A DNA stretch of 53,945 nucleotides from positions 1 through 53,945 of the forward strand of contig JAPXTJ010000002.1 in assembly GCA_033812595.1 (NCBI GenBank), read 5' to 3'. Position 1 is the first letter of the stretch; each line of letters begins with the position of its first letter. The DNA comes from JADLGF01 sp020849415 (lineage in GTDB: Bacteria; Chloroflexota; Chloroflexia; Thermomicrobiales; UBA6265). This document shows positions 24,782 through 31,843 of the stretch, one piece after another. Made by a program: the position numbers and the translations under genes. A model generated the notes under the pieces. It saw only the letters and a list, made by a program, of their open reading frames with translations. It was not told where the DNA came from and did no database searches.

Positions 24782-24803
24782 TTCATCGATACATATCGAT
24801 GAA
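24782..24803. promoter_or_regulatory. ArsR-type box 1 (before the flavoprotein-MFS operon)
   Basis: TTCATCGA-N6-TCGATGAA, a perfect inverted repeat (extending to ATTCATCGAT/ATCGATGAAT), 26-47 bases before the flavoprotein start. It has the same arm-and-spacer layout as the boxes at 25262-25283 and 27457-27478. A TATATT hexamer lies beside it on the minus strand. Confidence 0.65.
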
Positions 24804-24842
24804 TATAACCGCAAAAACTCCGTTCAAGGCCGGCGCGTGTCC

Positions 24843-25223
24843 TTATCGCGCGACGGGCGTCTCGAACAACCGCCGTATCGTTTCGGGCAACACCCCGAGT
24901 CCAGCGCGATTGAGCTGGTAGTACATGAAGGTACCGCGTCGTTCGGCGTAGACAAAACCGACATCACGCAAGATTCGAAGATGATGCGAGATCGTCGGCT
25001 GGCTGATAGCGAATCGCGGCGTAATCTCGCAGACGCAAACTGGCTCCTCGCACCCGGCCAAGAGACTGAGAATCTGAATTCTGGTTGGATCAGCCAACGC
25101 CTTGAACGCGCTGGCATACTCGACTGCTTCAGTATCACCAATCGACATCAATCCCGCCGTCGGCGTACAGCACACTTCACTGATAGCGGTATTGGCTTGT
25201 TCGACGATGATCGTTGCACTCAT
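24843..25223 (-). CDS. arsR: ArsR/SmtB arsenite-responsive repressor
   Basis: 126 residues from ATG 25223 (GGGAGAG in front). The winged HTH has FKALADPTRIQILSLLAG and the recognition helix ISQPTISHHLRILRDVGFV. The inducer site CEEPVCVCEI (three Cys; C-x-C as in the ELCVCDL motif of ArsR) lies before the recognition helix, so As(III)/Sb(III) sensing is expected. A 30-residue N-terminal extension holds a further CC pair (SEVCCTPTAG). It has its own promoter overlapped by an ArsR-type box, so it should repress itself. Confidence 0.9.
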   Translation of the reverse strand: MSATIIVEQANTAISEVCCTPTAGLMSIGDTEAVEYASAFKALADPTRIQILSLLAGCEEPVCVCEITPRFAISQPTISHHLRILRDVGFVYAERRGTFMYYQLNRAGLGVLPETIRRLFETPVAR

Positions 25224-25250
25224 GTCACTCTCCCAAAAACCCGTTGCTCG

Positions 25251-25283
25251 ATACTACTCCTTGTATCGACAAATATCAATACA
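25251..25283 (-). promoter_or_regulatory. arsR promoter with ArsR-type box 2
   Basis: Minus strand: TTGATA (25279-25274), 17-base spacer, TAGTAT (25256-25251). TGTATCGA (25262-25269)-N6-TCAATACA (25276-25283) is a near-perfect inverted repeat (7 of 8) lying over the -35 and spacer. It also overlaps the stop codon of the metallophosphoesterase gene upstream. Confidence 0.65.
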
Positions 25284-26040
25284 GCGACGAGCGATCACCG
25301 ACAGTCGAAGCAGCGCCGCCATTTTCGAGATCATCCGCGAAGTGATCCGACAGTCCATTCTCTCCTCGAATGGCGGTCGCCATCGCGGCAATGTCATAAG
25401 CGACCCGATGGAACCCAACATCAGGGAGACTTCCATTTGACAGCTTGAGCAATGCCCAACAGGCGCGTGGATCGCCGTCCTTCGGCTTGCCCACACTCCC
25501 CGCGTTGACCAAACACACGCCACCGATCTCCTTCGACCAGGGTATGTGCGTGTGCCCAAAAATGAGCAGCCCGCAATCAGACTGATTGGCGATCCGTTCG
25601 AGTGACCGGGGGTCGCGGTCTTCGTAAAGATATTCATTGATCCGACGAGGTGACCCATGCACCAAACGCAGCCGAAACCCTTCTATCTCGACGCGCAGTT
25701 CGCCGGGAAGTGAGCGCAAATGGGCTTTGTTCTCATCTGTGATGACAGACCGGGTCCAGAATAGAGATTGTTGACCCCGCTCCCGCTCGTCCGGATCTCT
25801 ATATGCGCAGCCGCAATCATCCCGATCGTACCCGACACCATCATCGTAATTCCCCATAATTGTGGGAATTCTCCGGTTCCGAATCAACGCAATCGTTTCG
25901 TTCGGCAAGGCGCCGTAGCCGACCAGATCGCCGAGGCAGTAGACAGCATCGGGAGCCTCCGCGTCGATCGCCGCCAACACTGTTTCGGTGGCGGCGCTGT
26001 TACCGTGCAGATCGGAGAGGATCGCGACCCGGGTCGTCAT
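25276..26040 (-). CDS. Calcineurin-like metallophosphoesterase of the arsenic operon
   Basis: 254 residues. The two-metal phosphoesterase motifs are complete: ILSDLHGN (DxH), CLGDLVGYG (GDxxG), IMGNYDDG (GN[HD]-like, with Tyr-Asp), and later LVHGSP (H) and FGHTHIP (GHxH). It belongs to the YfcE/MJ0936-like group that often rides in ars operons; its substrate there is unknown. An internal CGC (DDCGCAYRD) lies near the third motif. The ATG at 26040 shares one base with the stop of the 83-residue gene before it (TGATG), so translation is coupled. A longer start at 26055 is not needed. Confidence 0.8.
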   Translation of the reverse strand: MTTRVAILSDLHGNSAATETVLAAIDAEAPDAVYCLGDLVGYGALPNETIALIRNRRIPTIMGNYDDGVGYDRDDCGCAYRDPDERERGQQSLFWTRSVITDENKAHLRSLPGELRVEIEGFRLRLVHGSPRRINEYLYEDRDPRSLERIANQSDCGLLIFGHTHIPWSKEIGGVCLVNAGSVGKPKDGDPRACWALLKLSNGSLPDVGFHRVAYDIAAMATAIRGENGLSDHFADDLENGGAASTVGDRSSLY

Positions 26041-26291
26041 CAGCAGACCCCGCAATCACACGTTCCGGAGCGGATGCAGCAGCGAACCCGGCGCAAAGCA
26101 AGCAGAGGGACAAAACCGGGAATGCGCGCCCCACCAAATCGAGCAACGGAGTCCCGCACGCATTCAGCAAGGAAAGGCGCAATCAGACATTGCTCGCCCG
26201 GGCATTCCTCAACGGCAACGCGCCCGACAAGCTCTACGACAGCGTCCATGTCGCTCCCTCTCCACCCACGGATCAATACAAATCCATCCAC
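26040..26291 (-). CDS. 83-residue cysteine-rich protein inside the ars operon
   Basis: Supported by position: it begins two bases after the acr3 stop and ends by one-base overlap with the metallophosphoesterase start, and its codon use is normal. The N-terminal part (FVLIRGWRGSDMDAVVELVGRV) resembles the first strand and helix of a GNAT acetyltransferase, but no acetyl-CoA loop follows. The C-terminus RRVRCCIRSGTCDCGVC has five of the protein's eight Cys and is a plausible arsenite/metal-binding site. It may be a truncated ArsN-like protein that has become a small thiol protein, or a metallochaperone. Function unknown. Confidence 0.6.
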   Translation of the reverse strand: MDGFVLIRGWRGSDMDAVVELVGRVAVEECPGEQCLIAPFLAECVRDSVARFGGARIPGFVPLLALRRVRCCIRSGTCDCGVC

Positions 26292-26293
26292 CG

Positions 26294-27379
26294 TTAACCC
26301 TCCATCCTGACTTGGGCAGCAGGTTCCCGAGATTCGACTGGAAAGAAGCGGTCCTTCATCCAGAGCGAGAGATAAACCAGCGCGATCAGTACCGGAACTT
26401 CGATGAGCGGACCGACTACCCCGGCCAGCGCCTCACCCGAGCCAAGGCCGAAAAGACCGATCGCAACGGCAATCGCAAGTTCAAAGTTGTTTCCAGCGGC
26501 CGTGAACGAGAGGGAGGTGGTGGTCTCGTAGTTGTATCCGAGCCGCATCGAGATCATGAACGCGAGGCTGAACATGATCACGAAATAGAGGAGAAGCGGA
26601 AGCGCGATGCGCAATACATCGAGCGGCTGATCGAGTACACGATCACCTTGCAATGAAAAGATGAGGGTGATCGTGTAAAGCAATCCGAGCAGCGCCAGCG
26701 GGCTAATCTTCGGTGCGAACACCGTTTCGTACCAATGGTCACCGCGCCGTTTCACAAGCCAGCGTCGCGTCAGAAAGCCAGCCAAAAGAGGAATGCCGAG
26801 GAAGATGGCGACATTCCGCGCTATAGAGATCACCGAAATGTCGACCGCGGTCGATTCCTCACCGAACCAGGCGGGAAACTCACTCAGAAAGAACCAGCCA
26901 AGGATCGAATACATCGCAATCTGGAAGAGAGAATTGAGCGCCACCAGCACAGCAGCGATATCGCCATCCCCGCCAGCGAGCATGTTCCAGATCAACACCA
27001 TGGCAATGCAGCGCGCCAGGCCGATCAGAATCAGGCCGTTGCGATAGGCAGGCTCATCGGGCAGAAAGAGCCACGCGAGTCCCACCATCAGCAGCGGCCC
27101 GAGCAACCAGTTGAAGAGGACGGAAACGCCGAACAACTGGTACTCACTGCGAAATCGCCCGAGTGATCCGTAGCGAACTTTCGCCAGTACCGGATACATC
27201 ATCCAAAAGAGGCCGATCGCAATCGGCAGCGACACGTTCTCGATCTGCACTTGATCGAGCGCATCGCTGAATCCGGGAAATGCTCGCCCTAGCAACGTTC
27301 CCAGTGTCATCGCGGCAACGATCCATACCGGCAGAAATCGGTCAAGCCAGGCAAGACGCGGCCCATCGCTCGCATTCAT
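26294..27379 (-). CDS. acr3: Arsenite efflux permease ACR3
   Basis: 361 residues from ATG 27379 (GTG 27382 possible). Ten membrane segments of the bile acid/arsenite transporter fold. LIGLARCIAMVLIWNMLAGGDGD carries the Cys on segment 4 that is essential in ACR3 proteins, and TAAGNNFELAIAVAIGLFG carries the conserved Asn-Glu of segment 9. It exports As(III)-thiolate or As(OH)3, driven by the proton potential. It is the first structural gene of the operon, behind a near-consensus promoter and ArsR-type box 3. Its start is coupled to a short upstream frame. Confidence 0.92.
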   Translation of the reverse strand: MNASDGPRLAWLDRFLPVWIVAAMTLGTLLGRAFPGFSDALDQVQIENVSLPIAIGLFWMMYPVLAKVRYGSLGRFRSEYQLFGVSVLFNWLLGPLLMVGLAWLFLPDEPAYRNGLILIGLARCIAMVLIWNMLAGGDGDIAAVLVALNSLFQIAMYSILGWFFLSEFPAWFGEESTAVDISVISIARNVAIFLGIPLLAGFLTRRWLVKRRGDHWYETVFAPKISPLALLGLLYTITLIFSLQGDRVLDQPLDVLRIALPLLLYFVIMFSLAFMISMRLGYNYETTTSLSFTAAGNNFELAIAVAIGLFGLGSGEALAGVVGPLIEVPVLIALVYLSLWMKDRFFPVESREPAAQVRMEG

Positions 27380-27420
27380 CACAGCGGCCCCGGTACAACA
27401 CTCGTGTCTTGCACACTCAT
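27379..27420 (-). CDS. 13-codon leader frame coupled to acr3
   Basis: ATG 27420 with AAAGGAG nine bases upstream encodes MSVQDTSVVPGPL and stops with TGA (27381-27379), whose last base is the first of the acr3 ATG (TGATG). acr3 itself has no ribosome site of its own, so ribosomes ending this frame probably re-initiate at acr3. It could be a regulatory leader, or the original acr3 N-terminus after a frameshift. Confidence 0.45.
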   Translation of the reverse strand: MSVQDTSVVPGPL

Positions 27421-27445
27421 AGATCAGCGCTCCTTTGCGGCCGGC

Positions 27446-27497
27446 ATCATAGGGGTTATATTGATGATTGTCAATTCATGGATCGACGATCGTCGAT
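27446..27497 (-). promoter_or_regulatory. acr3 promoter, ArsR-type box 3 and a 16-base palindrome
   Basis: Minus strand: TTGACA (27474-27469), 17-base spacer, TATGAT (27451-27446), close to consensus. ArsR-type box 3 is TATATTGA-N6-TCAATTCA (27457-27478), over the -35 and spacer; it matches box 2 at 17 of 22 positions. Upstream of it ATCGACGATCGTCGAT (27482-27497) is a perfect palindrome that could serve the divergent gene at 27521. Confidence 0.65.
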
Positions 27498-27520
27498 TGA
27501 TCTATCCCGGGGACGAGACG

Positions 27521-27874
27521 GTGACTGAACCAAATCCTGACGTACCAATCGCCTGCACGCTGGCGACCAAAGCGTTGGCGGAACGCATCATCGAAATGGA
27601 GCGGCGGCTGTTTCGCCAGTCGCAGGGCGTCGAACGGCTGCCGAACGGCATCCGCCACCGCTTTCCTTCATCCCCCGAGACCAAGCAGGAACTCTTCGAT
27701 TTCATCGTGCAGGAGACGTCCTGCTGCGCCTTCTTGACCTTCGGCCTTACCTTCGAGCCGAATCACGGCCCGATCTTGCTCGATATCACCGGCCCGGCCG
27801 AAGCGCTGCCCCTGATCGAGGAAACCTTCGGCGCGGCCAATTCGGACCCCGCGTGCGCGTCAACAAGACTATGA
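27521..27874 (+). CDS. Small conserved protein often found with metal-resistance genes
   Basis: 117 residues from GTG 27521 (CGGGGACGAG upstream). The pattern is IACTLATKALAERIIEMERRLF...GIRHRFP...ELFDFIVQETSCCAFLTFGLTFEPNHGPILLDITGP. A family of about 100-residue proteins with this E-x-x-CC-x-F-L-x-F motif occurs beside mercury and arsenic genes in many bacteria (from memory); no activity has been assigned. The CC pair might bind a metal. It diverges from the acr3 operon and shares its regulatory region, so joint control by ArsR is plausible. Its last six bases overlap the end of the sortase gene. Confidence 0.65.
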   Translation: MTEPNPDVPIACTLATKALAERIIEMERRLFRQSQGVERLPNGIRHRFPSSPETKQELFDFIVQETSCCAFLTFGLTFEPNHGPILLDITGPAEALPLIEETFGAANSDPACASTRL

Positions 27875-28423
27875 AGGGGTTGCAGGGCGGGCGCGGGCGA
27901 CGGTGCGGGATTTGTACTCGAGGGTTTCGCGGTCGAAATCTCCGCCGCAGGTGATCAGGGTCAGGCGCTCGTCCTCGGTGGCGTCGATAACTTCGAGCAG
28001 GGCGTCGTGACCATTGTCGGCGGTGTTGATGCGACGGACCCACTCGACTTCGTAGGCGTGTTCGCTGCCGTCATCACCGACGACGCTGATCGTATCCCCC
28101 TCTTTCAGGGCGCCGAGGTGAAAGAAGACCGCGCGAGCCACACCCCAATAATCAAGATGGCCCGACATGACGATATTGCCGGCTTCACCGAGGCGACCCG
28201 ATTCCCGGTACCAGCCGACCACGAAGGGACCAGTCGGGTTCTGCATGCGGCCGGAGACGATGCGCGTGCGCTCGACCGGCGCATCGACCTCCGCCTTCGG
28301 GATCAGGATCGCCGCCGGTTGCGGTCCGCGCACGACATCCTGGGCGCCCGCCGGCCGGCCACCAACAAGCGGCGCCAGCAGCGCCGCCCCCAGCAGCGAT
28401 CGTCGTGTCGAGCGAGTCTTCAT
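27869..28423 (-). CDS. Class F sortase
   Basis: 184 residues: an N-terminal signal/anchor (RRSLLGAALLAPLVGG) and a sortase beta-barrel with the catalytic His in MSGHLDYWG, Cys in LTLITCGGDFD and Arg in YKSRTVARA. The size and the HLD and TCGG forms fit class F, which is common in Actinobacteria and Chloroflexi. It would cleave LPxTG proteins and join them to the wall. A candidate substrate, with LPDTG, lies at 52816-53613; none is adjacent. The start lies 11 bases after a GAGG, a weak ribosome site. Confidence 0.85.
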   Translation of the reverse strand: MKTRSTRRSLLGAALLAPLVGGRPAGAQDVVRGPQPAAILIPKAEVDAPVERTRIVSGRMQNPTGPFVVGWYRESGRLGEAGNIVMSGHLDYWGVARAVFFHLGALKEGDTISVVGDDGSEHAYEVEWVRRINTADNGHDALLEVIDATEDERLTLITCGGDFDRETLEYKSRTVARARPATPS

Positions 28424-28530
28424 CCAGGCGGTACCTCGTCGCGTCTCCGCGATGGCGGATCAATTCGAGCATAGCACCGGGCCATGACCCGGCTGGCCGT
28501 TGGCGTCGCTCCGGCTTCGTTCAGAGTGGG

Positions 28531-29385
28531 TCACTTGCGGAAAACACCAGCGTCCGGGCTGACCGGCTCCGAATCGCGCCAGGAGTGCTTCGCCTGCCAG
28601 CCGATGAGCTCGCGCGCCCGGGCCGTGCTGAACGGGGTCGAGAAACCGGCGATCGGCGCGCGTACCTCGACCTCCGGCGCGTACCGGGCGAGCGCTTCAG
28701 CGGTCGGGATCGTCGCGAGCGTATCCGTGCCAATGACGTTCAACGCCGCGTACCCGGACGGCGGCGCGTCGATCGCGGCCAGGCAGGCGGCGGCCGCGTC
28801 CCGTTCGTCGATGTAGCTCCAGAGGCCGCTGCGGTTCCGCAGGGGATCGGTGGCGAAGCGTTCAGCTTCGGTGCGCGCGTCCTCGCGCGACAGAATCCAG
28901 CCGAAGCGCAATGCGGCGATAGTGGCCCCGCTCCGCCGCGCGAACATCTCGGCCGTCCGCTCGTTGATCACCTTCGAGAGCCCGTACGGATCCTCGACTT
29001 CGAGCGGGTGCGCCTCATCGACCGGCGCGTAGCGCGGCGGATGGGGCGGATTCGCCCAGGCGCCCCCGAGCGCCGAGAGGCTGGACGCGATCACCACCCG
29101 CTCGATGCCGGCCAGTTCCGCCGCGCGGAGCGCGTTGAACGTACCGAGCACGTTGGTGGCGAAGATGACCTCCGGGGCGTGCCGCTCCGGCGACGGAATG
29201 GCGGCGCAGTGAATCACAGCGTCGCAACCGACCACGACGCCGAGCATCTGACCGGGATCGCGGATATCGACCGCACGATCCGCGCCGGTGAGATCGACGC
29301 CGGCGACTTCATCACCGCGCTCACGAATCGCCCGCGTTACCGCCCGTCCGAGTCGTCCCCCGGCTCCGGTCACCAACACCTTCAT
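28531..29385 (-). CDS. NAD(P)-dependent epimerase/dehydratase-family SDR
   Basis: 284 residues from ATG 29385. The Rossmann nucleotide loop TGAGGRLG is at residue 7, VDIRDP follows, and the catalytic Ser (IASSLSALGG) and YGLSK (YxxxK) motif near residue 140 complete an extended SDR. The C-terminal substrate part is typical of small uronate dehydrogenase/nucleoside-sugar epimerase-like proteins. GGRLG and the short C-terminus favour a uronate dehydrogenase-like member, but this is a guess. It stands between the sortase (same strand, 107 bases downstream) and a divergent arginase-fold gene. Confidence 0.75.
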   Translation of the reverse strand: MKVLVTGAGGRLGRAVTRAIRERGDEVAGVDLTGADRAVDIRDPGQMLGVVVGCDAVIHCAAIPSPERHAPEVIFATNVLGTFNALRAAELAGIERVVIASSLSALGGAWANPPHPPRYAPVDEAHPLEVEDPYGLSKVINERTAEMFARRSGATIAALRFGWILSREDARTEAERFATDPLRNRSGLWSYIDERDAAAACLAAIDAPPSGYAALNVIGTDTLATIPTAEALARYAPEVEVRAPIAGFSTPFSTARARELIGWQAKHSWRDSEPVSPDAGVFRK

Positions 29386-29534
29386 GGTGCGATTACACGC
29401 CATCCCTGGAGCGGCGTCCAGCGGCGGAGCTTGTTGCGCCGTAGCGGCTCTGGTATCCATGAAGCAGTGCGCAATGCCTAAATACTGCGCGCGCCATTTG
29501 GGCGCCGCGACTCAATCGACGGGAGAACACCACC

Positions 29535-30362
29535 ATGCCGCTCGCACTCACCGCCTTCCAGGGCCGCGCGGGTGACCACAACGATCTGGCCATGCCCGGC
29601 GCCGTCTTGCTCGCTCACGCGATCGGCGAGCATCTGGGCCTGGAGCCGACCGTGATCGGCACCACGGAACCGGCGCTGAACACCAATTGGGACATCGAAC
29701 TGGCGGCCGCGATGCCAGGATTGCGCAACCTGCAAACCCGGCTCGATGCGGTGCGCACCGCCGGGCAGACTTCGGTGACTGTGCTAAATCGCTGCGCCGC
29801 CGCGATCGCGACCCTGCCGGTGATCGCGAAGCACCACCCCGACGCCGTTGTTGTCTGGTTCGATGCCCACGCCGACCTGAACACGCCGGAGGCCTCGACC
29901 ACCGGTTATCTGGGCGGATTGGCGATGTCGGGACCGGCCGGTCTGTGGGATTCAGGACTCGGCAGCGGCTGTTCGATCGATCGGCTGGTGCTGGTCGGGC
30001 AACGGGACATCGATCCGTTCGAGCAGGAGTTGATCGATACGGAATCGATCGCGCTCGTACGGCCGGGAGAACGGCTGGCGGAGCGGGTGGTCAAAGCGAT
30101 CGCCGGACGGCCCGTTTACGTGCACATCGATTGCGACGTGCTCGATCCCGGCATCGTCCCGACCGACTACAAGATTCCGAACGGTTTGACCCTCGATGAA
30201 CTCCGGTCCGCGCTCACCGCAATCGCCGGGGGCGACGTGCTTGGCCTGGAAATGACCGAATTCGAGGAACGCTTCACCCCCGATACTCCGCCCGCTACCG
30301 CCGAAGCCCGGTCCCTCGTCGCCGCGCTCGCCCCGCTGCTGGAGGTGCTGCGCGCCCGGTGA
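29535..30362 (+). CDS. Arginase/agmatinase-fold protein with altered metal site
   Basis: 275 residues. WFDAHADLNTP holds the Asp-His-Asp of the dimanganese centre, and YVHIDCDVLDP the two later Asp. GLEMTEFEERF gives the Glu that usually contacts the guanidino group. The first ligand motif GGDHS of arginase is replaced by LNRCA, with Cys at the His position, and the second-shell His of SGNLHG is missing (TGYLGG). It may be a ureohydrolase with another substrate or metal. It begins about 150 bases from the divergent SDR gene and stands alone on its strand; ATG 29535 is preceded by GGGAGAA. Confidence 0.75.
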   Translation: MPLALTAFQGRAGDHNDLAMPGAVLLAHAIGEHLGLEPTVIGTTEPALNTNWDIELAAAMPGLRNLQTRLDAVRTAGQTSVTVLNRCAAAIATLPVIAKHHPDAVVVWFDAHADLNTPEASTTGYLGGLAMSGPAGLWDSGLGSGCSIDRLVLVGQRDIDPFEQELIDTESIALVRPGERLAERVVKAIAGRPVYVHIDCDVLDPGIVPTDYKIPNGLTLDELRSALTAIAGGDVLGLEMTEFEERFTPDTPPATAEARSLVAALAPLLEVLRAR

Positions 30363-30384
30363 ACCGGCGAACGGGCATCGCGGA

Positions 30385-30414
30385 TTGAACAGTCGCCTGA
30401 TCAACGCCTATGAT
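30385..30414 (+). promoter_or_regulatory. Promoter of the siderophore-type binding protein gene
   Basis: TTGAAC (30385-30390), an 18-base spacer and TATGAT (30409-30414). The AT-rich stretch after it (GTGAATTAATCGG) leads to GTG 30451. CACAAGGCACGTTGTG around the start can fold back on itself. No clear Fur-type box was recognised. Confidence 0.5.
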
Positions 30415-30450
30415 ATCCGAGTGAATTAATCGGATTTCACAAGGCACGTT

Positions 30451-31491
30451 GTGAAAGGCACCCTGTTGGACGATCTCCTTCGAGCCCGGATCGGGCGTCG
30501 TACCCTCCTGGCTGGTTCGGCCGCCGCTTCGCTCGCGATCGTTTCGGGCGTTCACGCCCAGGGCGATGCGCCGGCCAGCCCCGCCGCGGATGGGTGGAGC
30601 TTCACCGACCTGCTCGGCAACACCATCGAACTGCCGGAGCGCCCGGTGCGTATCGCCGCCGCGATCAACACGGCGGGCGCGCTCAATGATTTCGGGATTC
30701 CCCCGACCACCGTGTTCGGCTGGACGGCATCGAATTACCCGGATGGCGATCACGTCGCCTGGGGTTCGCTCGACCCCTCCACCGTCGAGATCGTTTCGGA
30801 CATCGAGGGAAATGTCGATGTCGAAGCGCTGCTGGCAGCCGAGCCGGACCTGATCGTGACCTGGATCTGGAATCGTGATGATCCGGCCACTTCCATGGTC
30901 GGGATTCCGGCAGAGGTTACCGAGGCGATCGAATCGATCGCGCCAATTGTCATCATCAACCAGGGCGATTCGAACGAAATCGAACTCGGGCGAATCATCG
31001 AACTGGCCGTGGCGCTCGGCGCCGATCTGCGGTCCGAGCAGTTGATCGAGGATCGGCACGCGTTCGAGGGTCGCTACGTCGAAGCGAACACCATCGCTGC
31101 CGAGAAATCCGATCTGACCGTCCTTTTCGCGAGTTACAACCCGGGTGAGTTCTACGTCGCATCGCCCGATTACGTCGGCGATCTCGGGTTCGTGCGCACC
31201 CTGGGGTTCAACCTCGCCAATGACGGCTCACCCGAAGCCACCACCTACTGGGAACCGATCAGCGAGGAACAGGCGCTGAAGTACCCGGCCGATGTCATCT
31301 ACATCGATGCCTACGGCGCCTGGACCACCCTCGAGGAGTTGCAGGCGCACCCGACGCTGTCGACGCACCCCGCGGTCGCGGCCGGTCAGGTCGGAATCTG
31401 GAATCGCGATCTGCCGCTGAGCTTCGTCGGGCAGGCCCGATTCATCGAGGAAGTGCTCGCCCCGATTCGGGACGCCGAAAAGGTGAGCTAG
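30451..31491 (+). CDS. Exported ABC-transporter substrate-binding protein, Fe-siderophore type (FepB/FhuD-like)
   Basis: 346 residues. N-terminal Tat-like leader (RIGRRTLLAGSAAASLAIVSG, cut near VHAQ), then the class III binding-protein fold: FTDLLGNTIELPERPVRIAA at the start of lobe 1, VDVEALLAAEPDLIVTW, a long connecting helix, then lobe 2 (KYPADVIYIDAYG). No lipobox Cys. The ligand is probably an iron-chelate or cobalamin-like compound. No permease or ATPase is nearby, so it must work with a transporter elsewhere. GTG 30451 is weakly supported by AAGG. Confidence 0.78.
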   Translation: MKGTLLDDLLRARIGRRTLLAGSAAASLAIVSGVHAQGDAPASPAADGWSFTDLLGNTIELPERPVRIAAAINTAGALNDFGIPPTTVFGWTASNYPDGDHVAWGSLDPSTVEIVSDIEGNVDVEALLAAEPDLIVTWIWNRDDPATSMVGIPAEVTEAIESIAPIVIINQGDSNEIELGRIIELAVALGADLRSEQLIEDRHAFEGRYVEANTIAAEKSDLTVLFASYNPGEFYVASPDYVGDLGFVRTLGFNLANDGSPEATTYWEPISEEQALKYPADVIYIDAYGAWTTLEELQAHPTLSTHPAVAAGQVGIWNRDLPLSFVGQARFIEEVLAPIRDAEKVS

Positions 31492-31533
31492 AGCGTCGGC
31501 CCAATTGTTGTCTTCCCTCCATATCAAACAAGT

Positions 31534-31648
31534 CCCGTCATCCTGACCGAAGGGAAGGATTCGACGCGAAGCGACGGTGCAAGAAGGCACCGTGTCCCGA
31601 CGAGAAGCCGCTCCGCGTCGAGTTCTTCGCGCTGCTCAGAATGACGGG
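31534..31648. repeat. MITE-like dispersed repeat with inverted ends
   Basis: The ends CCCGTCATCCTGA (31534-31546) and TCAGAATGACGGG (31636-31648) are inverted copies matching at 12 of 13 positions. Inside is a hairpin ACGGTGC/GCACCGT (31574-31593) and a TTCTTCGCGCTGCTCAGAATGAC end, the style of GTCATTCTGAGC repeats scattered in many bacterial genomes. A fragment recurs at 42124-42158. It holds no gene. Confidence 0.65.
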
Positions 31649-31703
31649 CTCGGGAGGGACACAATCCGATCGGCCTCCGCTTCAGGTTCGCACAACCACG
31701 AAA

Positions 31704-31735
31704 ACGACGGCCGTGCCTCCGGGCGCGGCCGTCGT
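31704..31735 (+). terminator. Long GC-rich hairpin after the repeat
   Basis: ACGACGGCCG (31704-31713) pairs with CGGCCGTCGT (31726-31735), and the loop has its own GCC/GGC pairs. It lies 210 bases after the binding-protein stop and ends the gap before the aldo/keto reductase gene. There is no strong U-run. Confidence 0.45.
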
Positions 31736-31843
31736 CATTCATCCCGCCGGTCGCTGGGCGCGTCCGAAAAAGCACCCGGGAACCGCGTCACGAGTCCGGG
31801 TATGCTACCGGTGGTCGTTGGGATGTGATCGGGAGAAAGCGGC

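Noticed and set aside
29535..30362. Straight annotation as arginase or agmatinase
   Set aside because: The first metal-ligand motif and the second-shell His are replaced, so a specific activity cannot be claimed.
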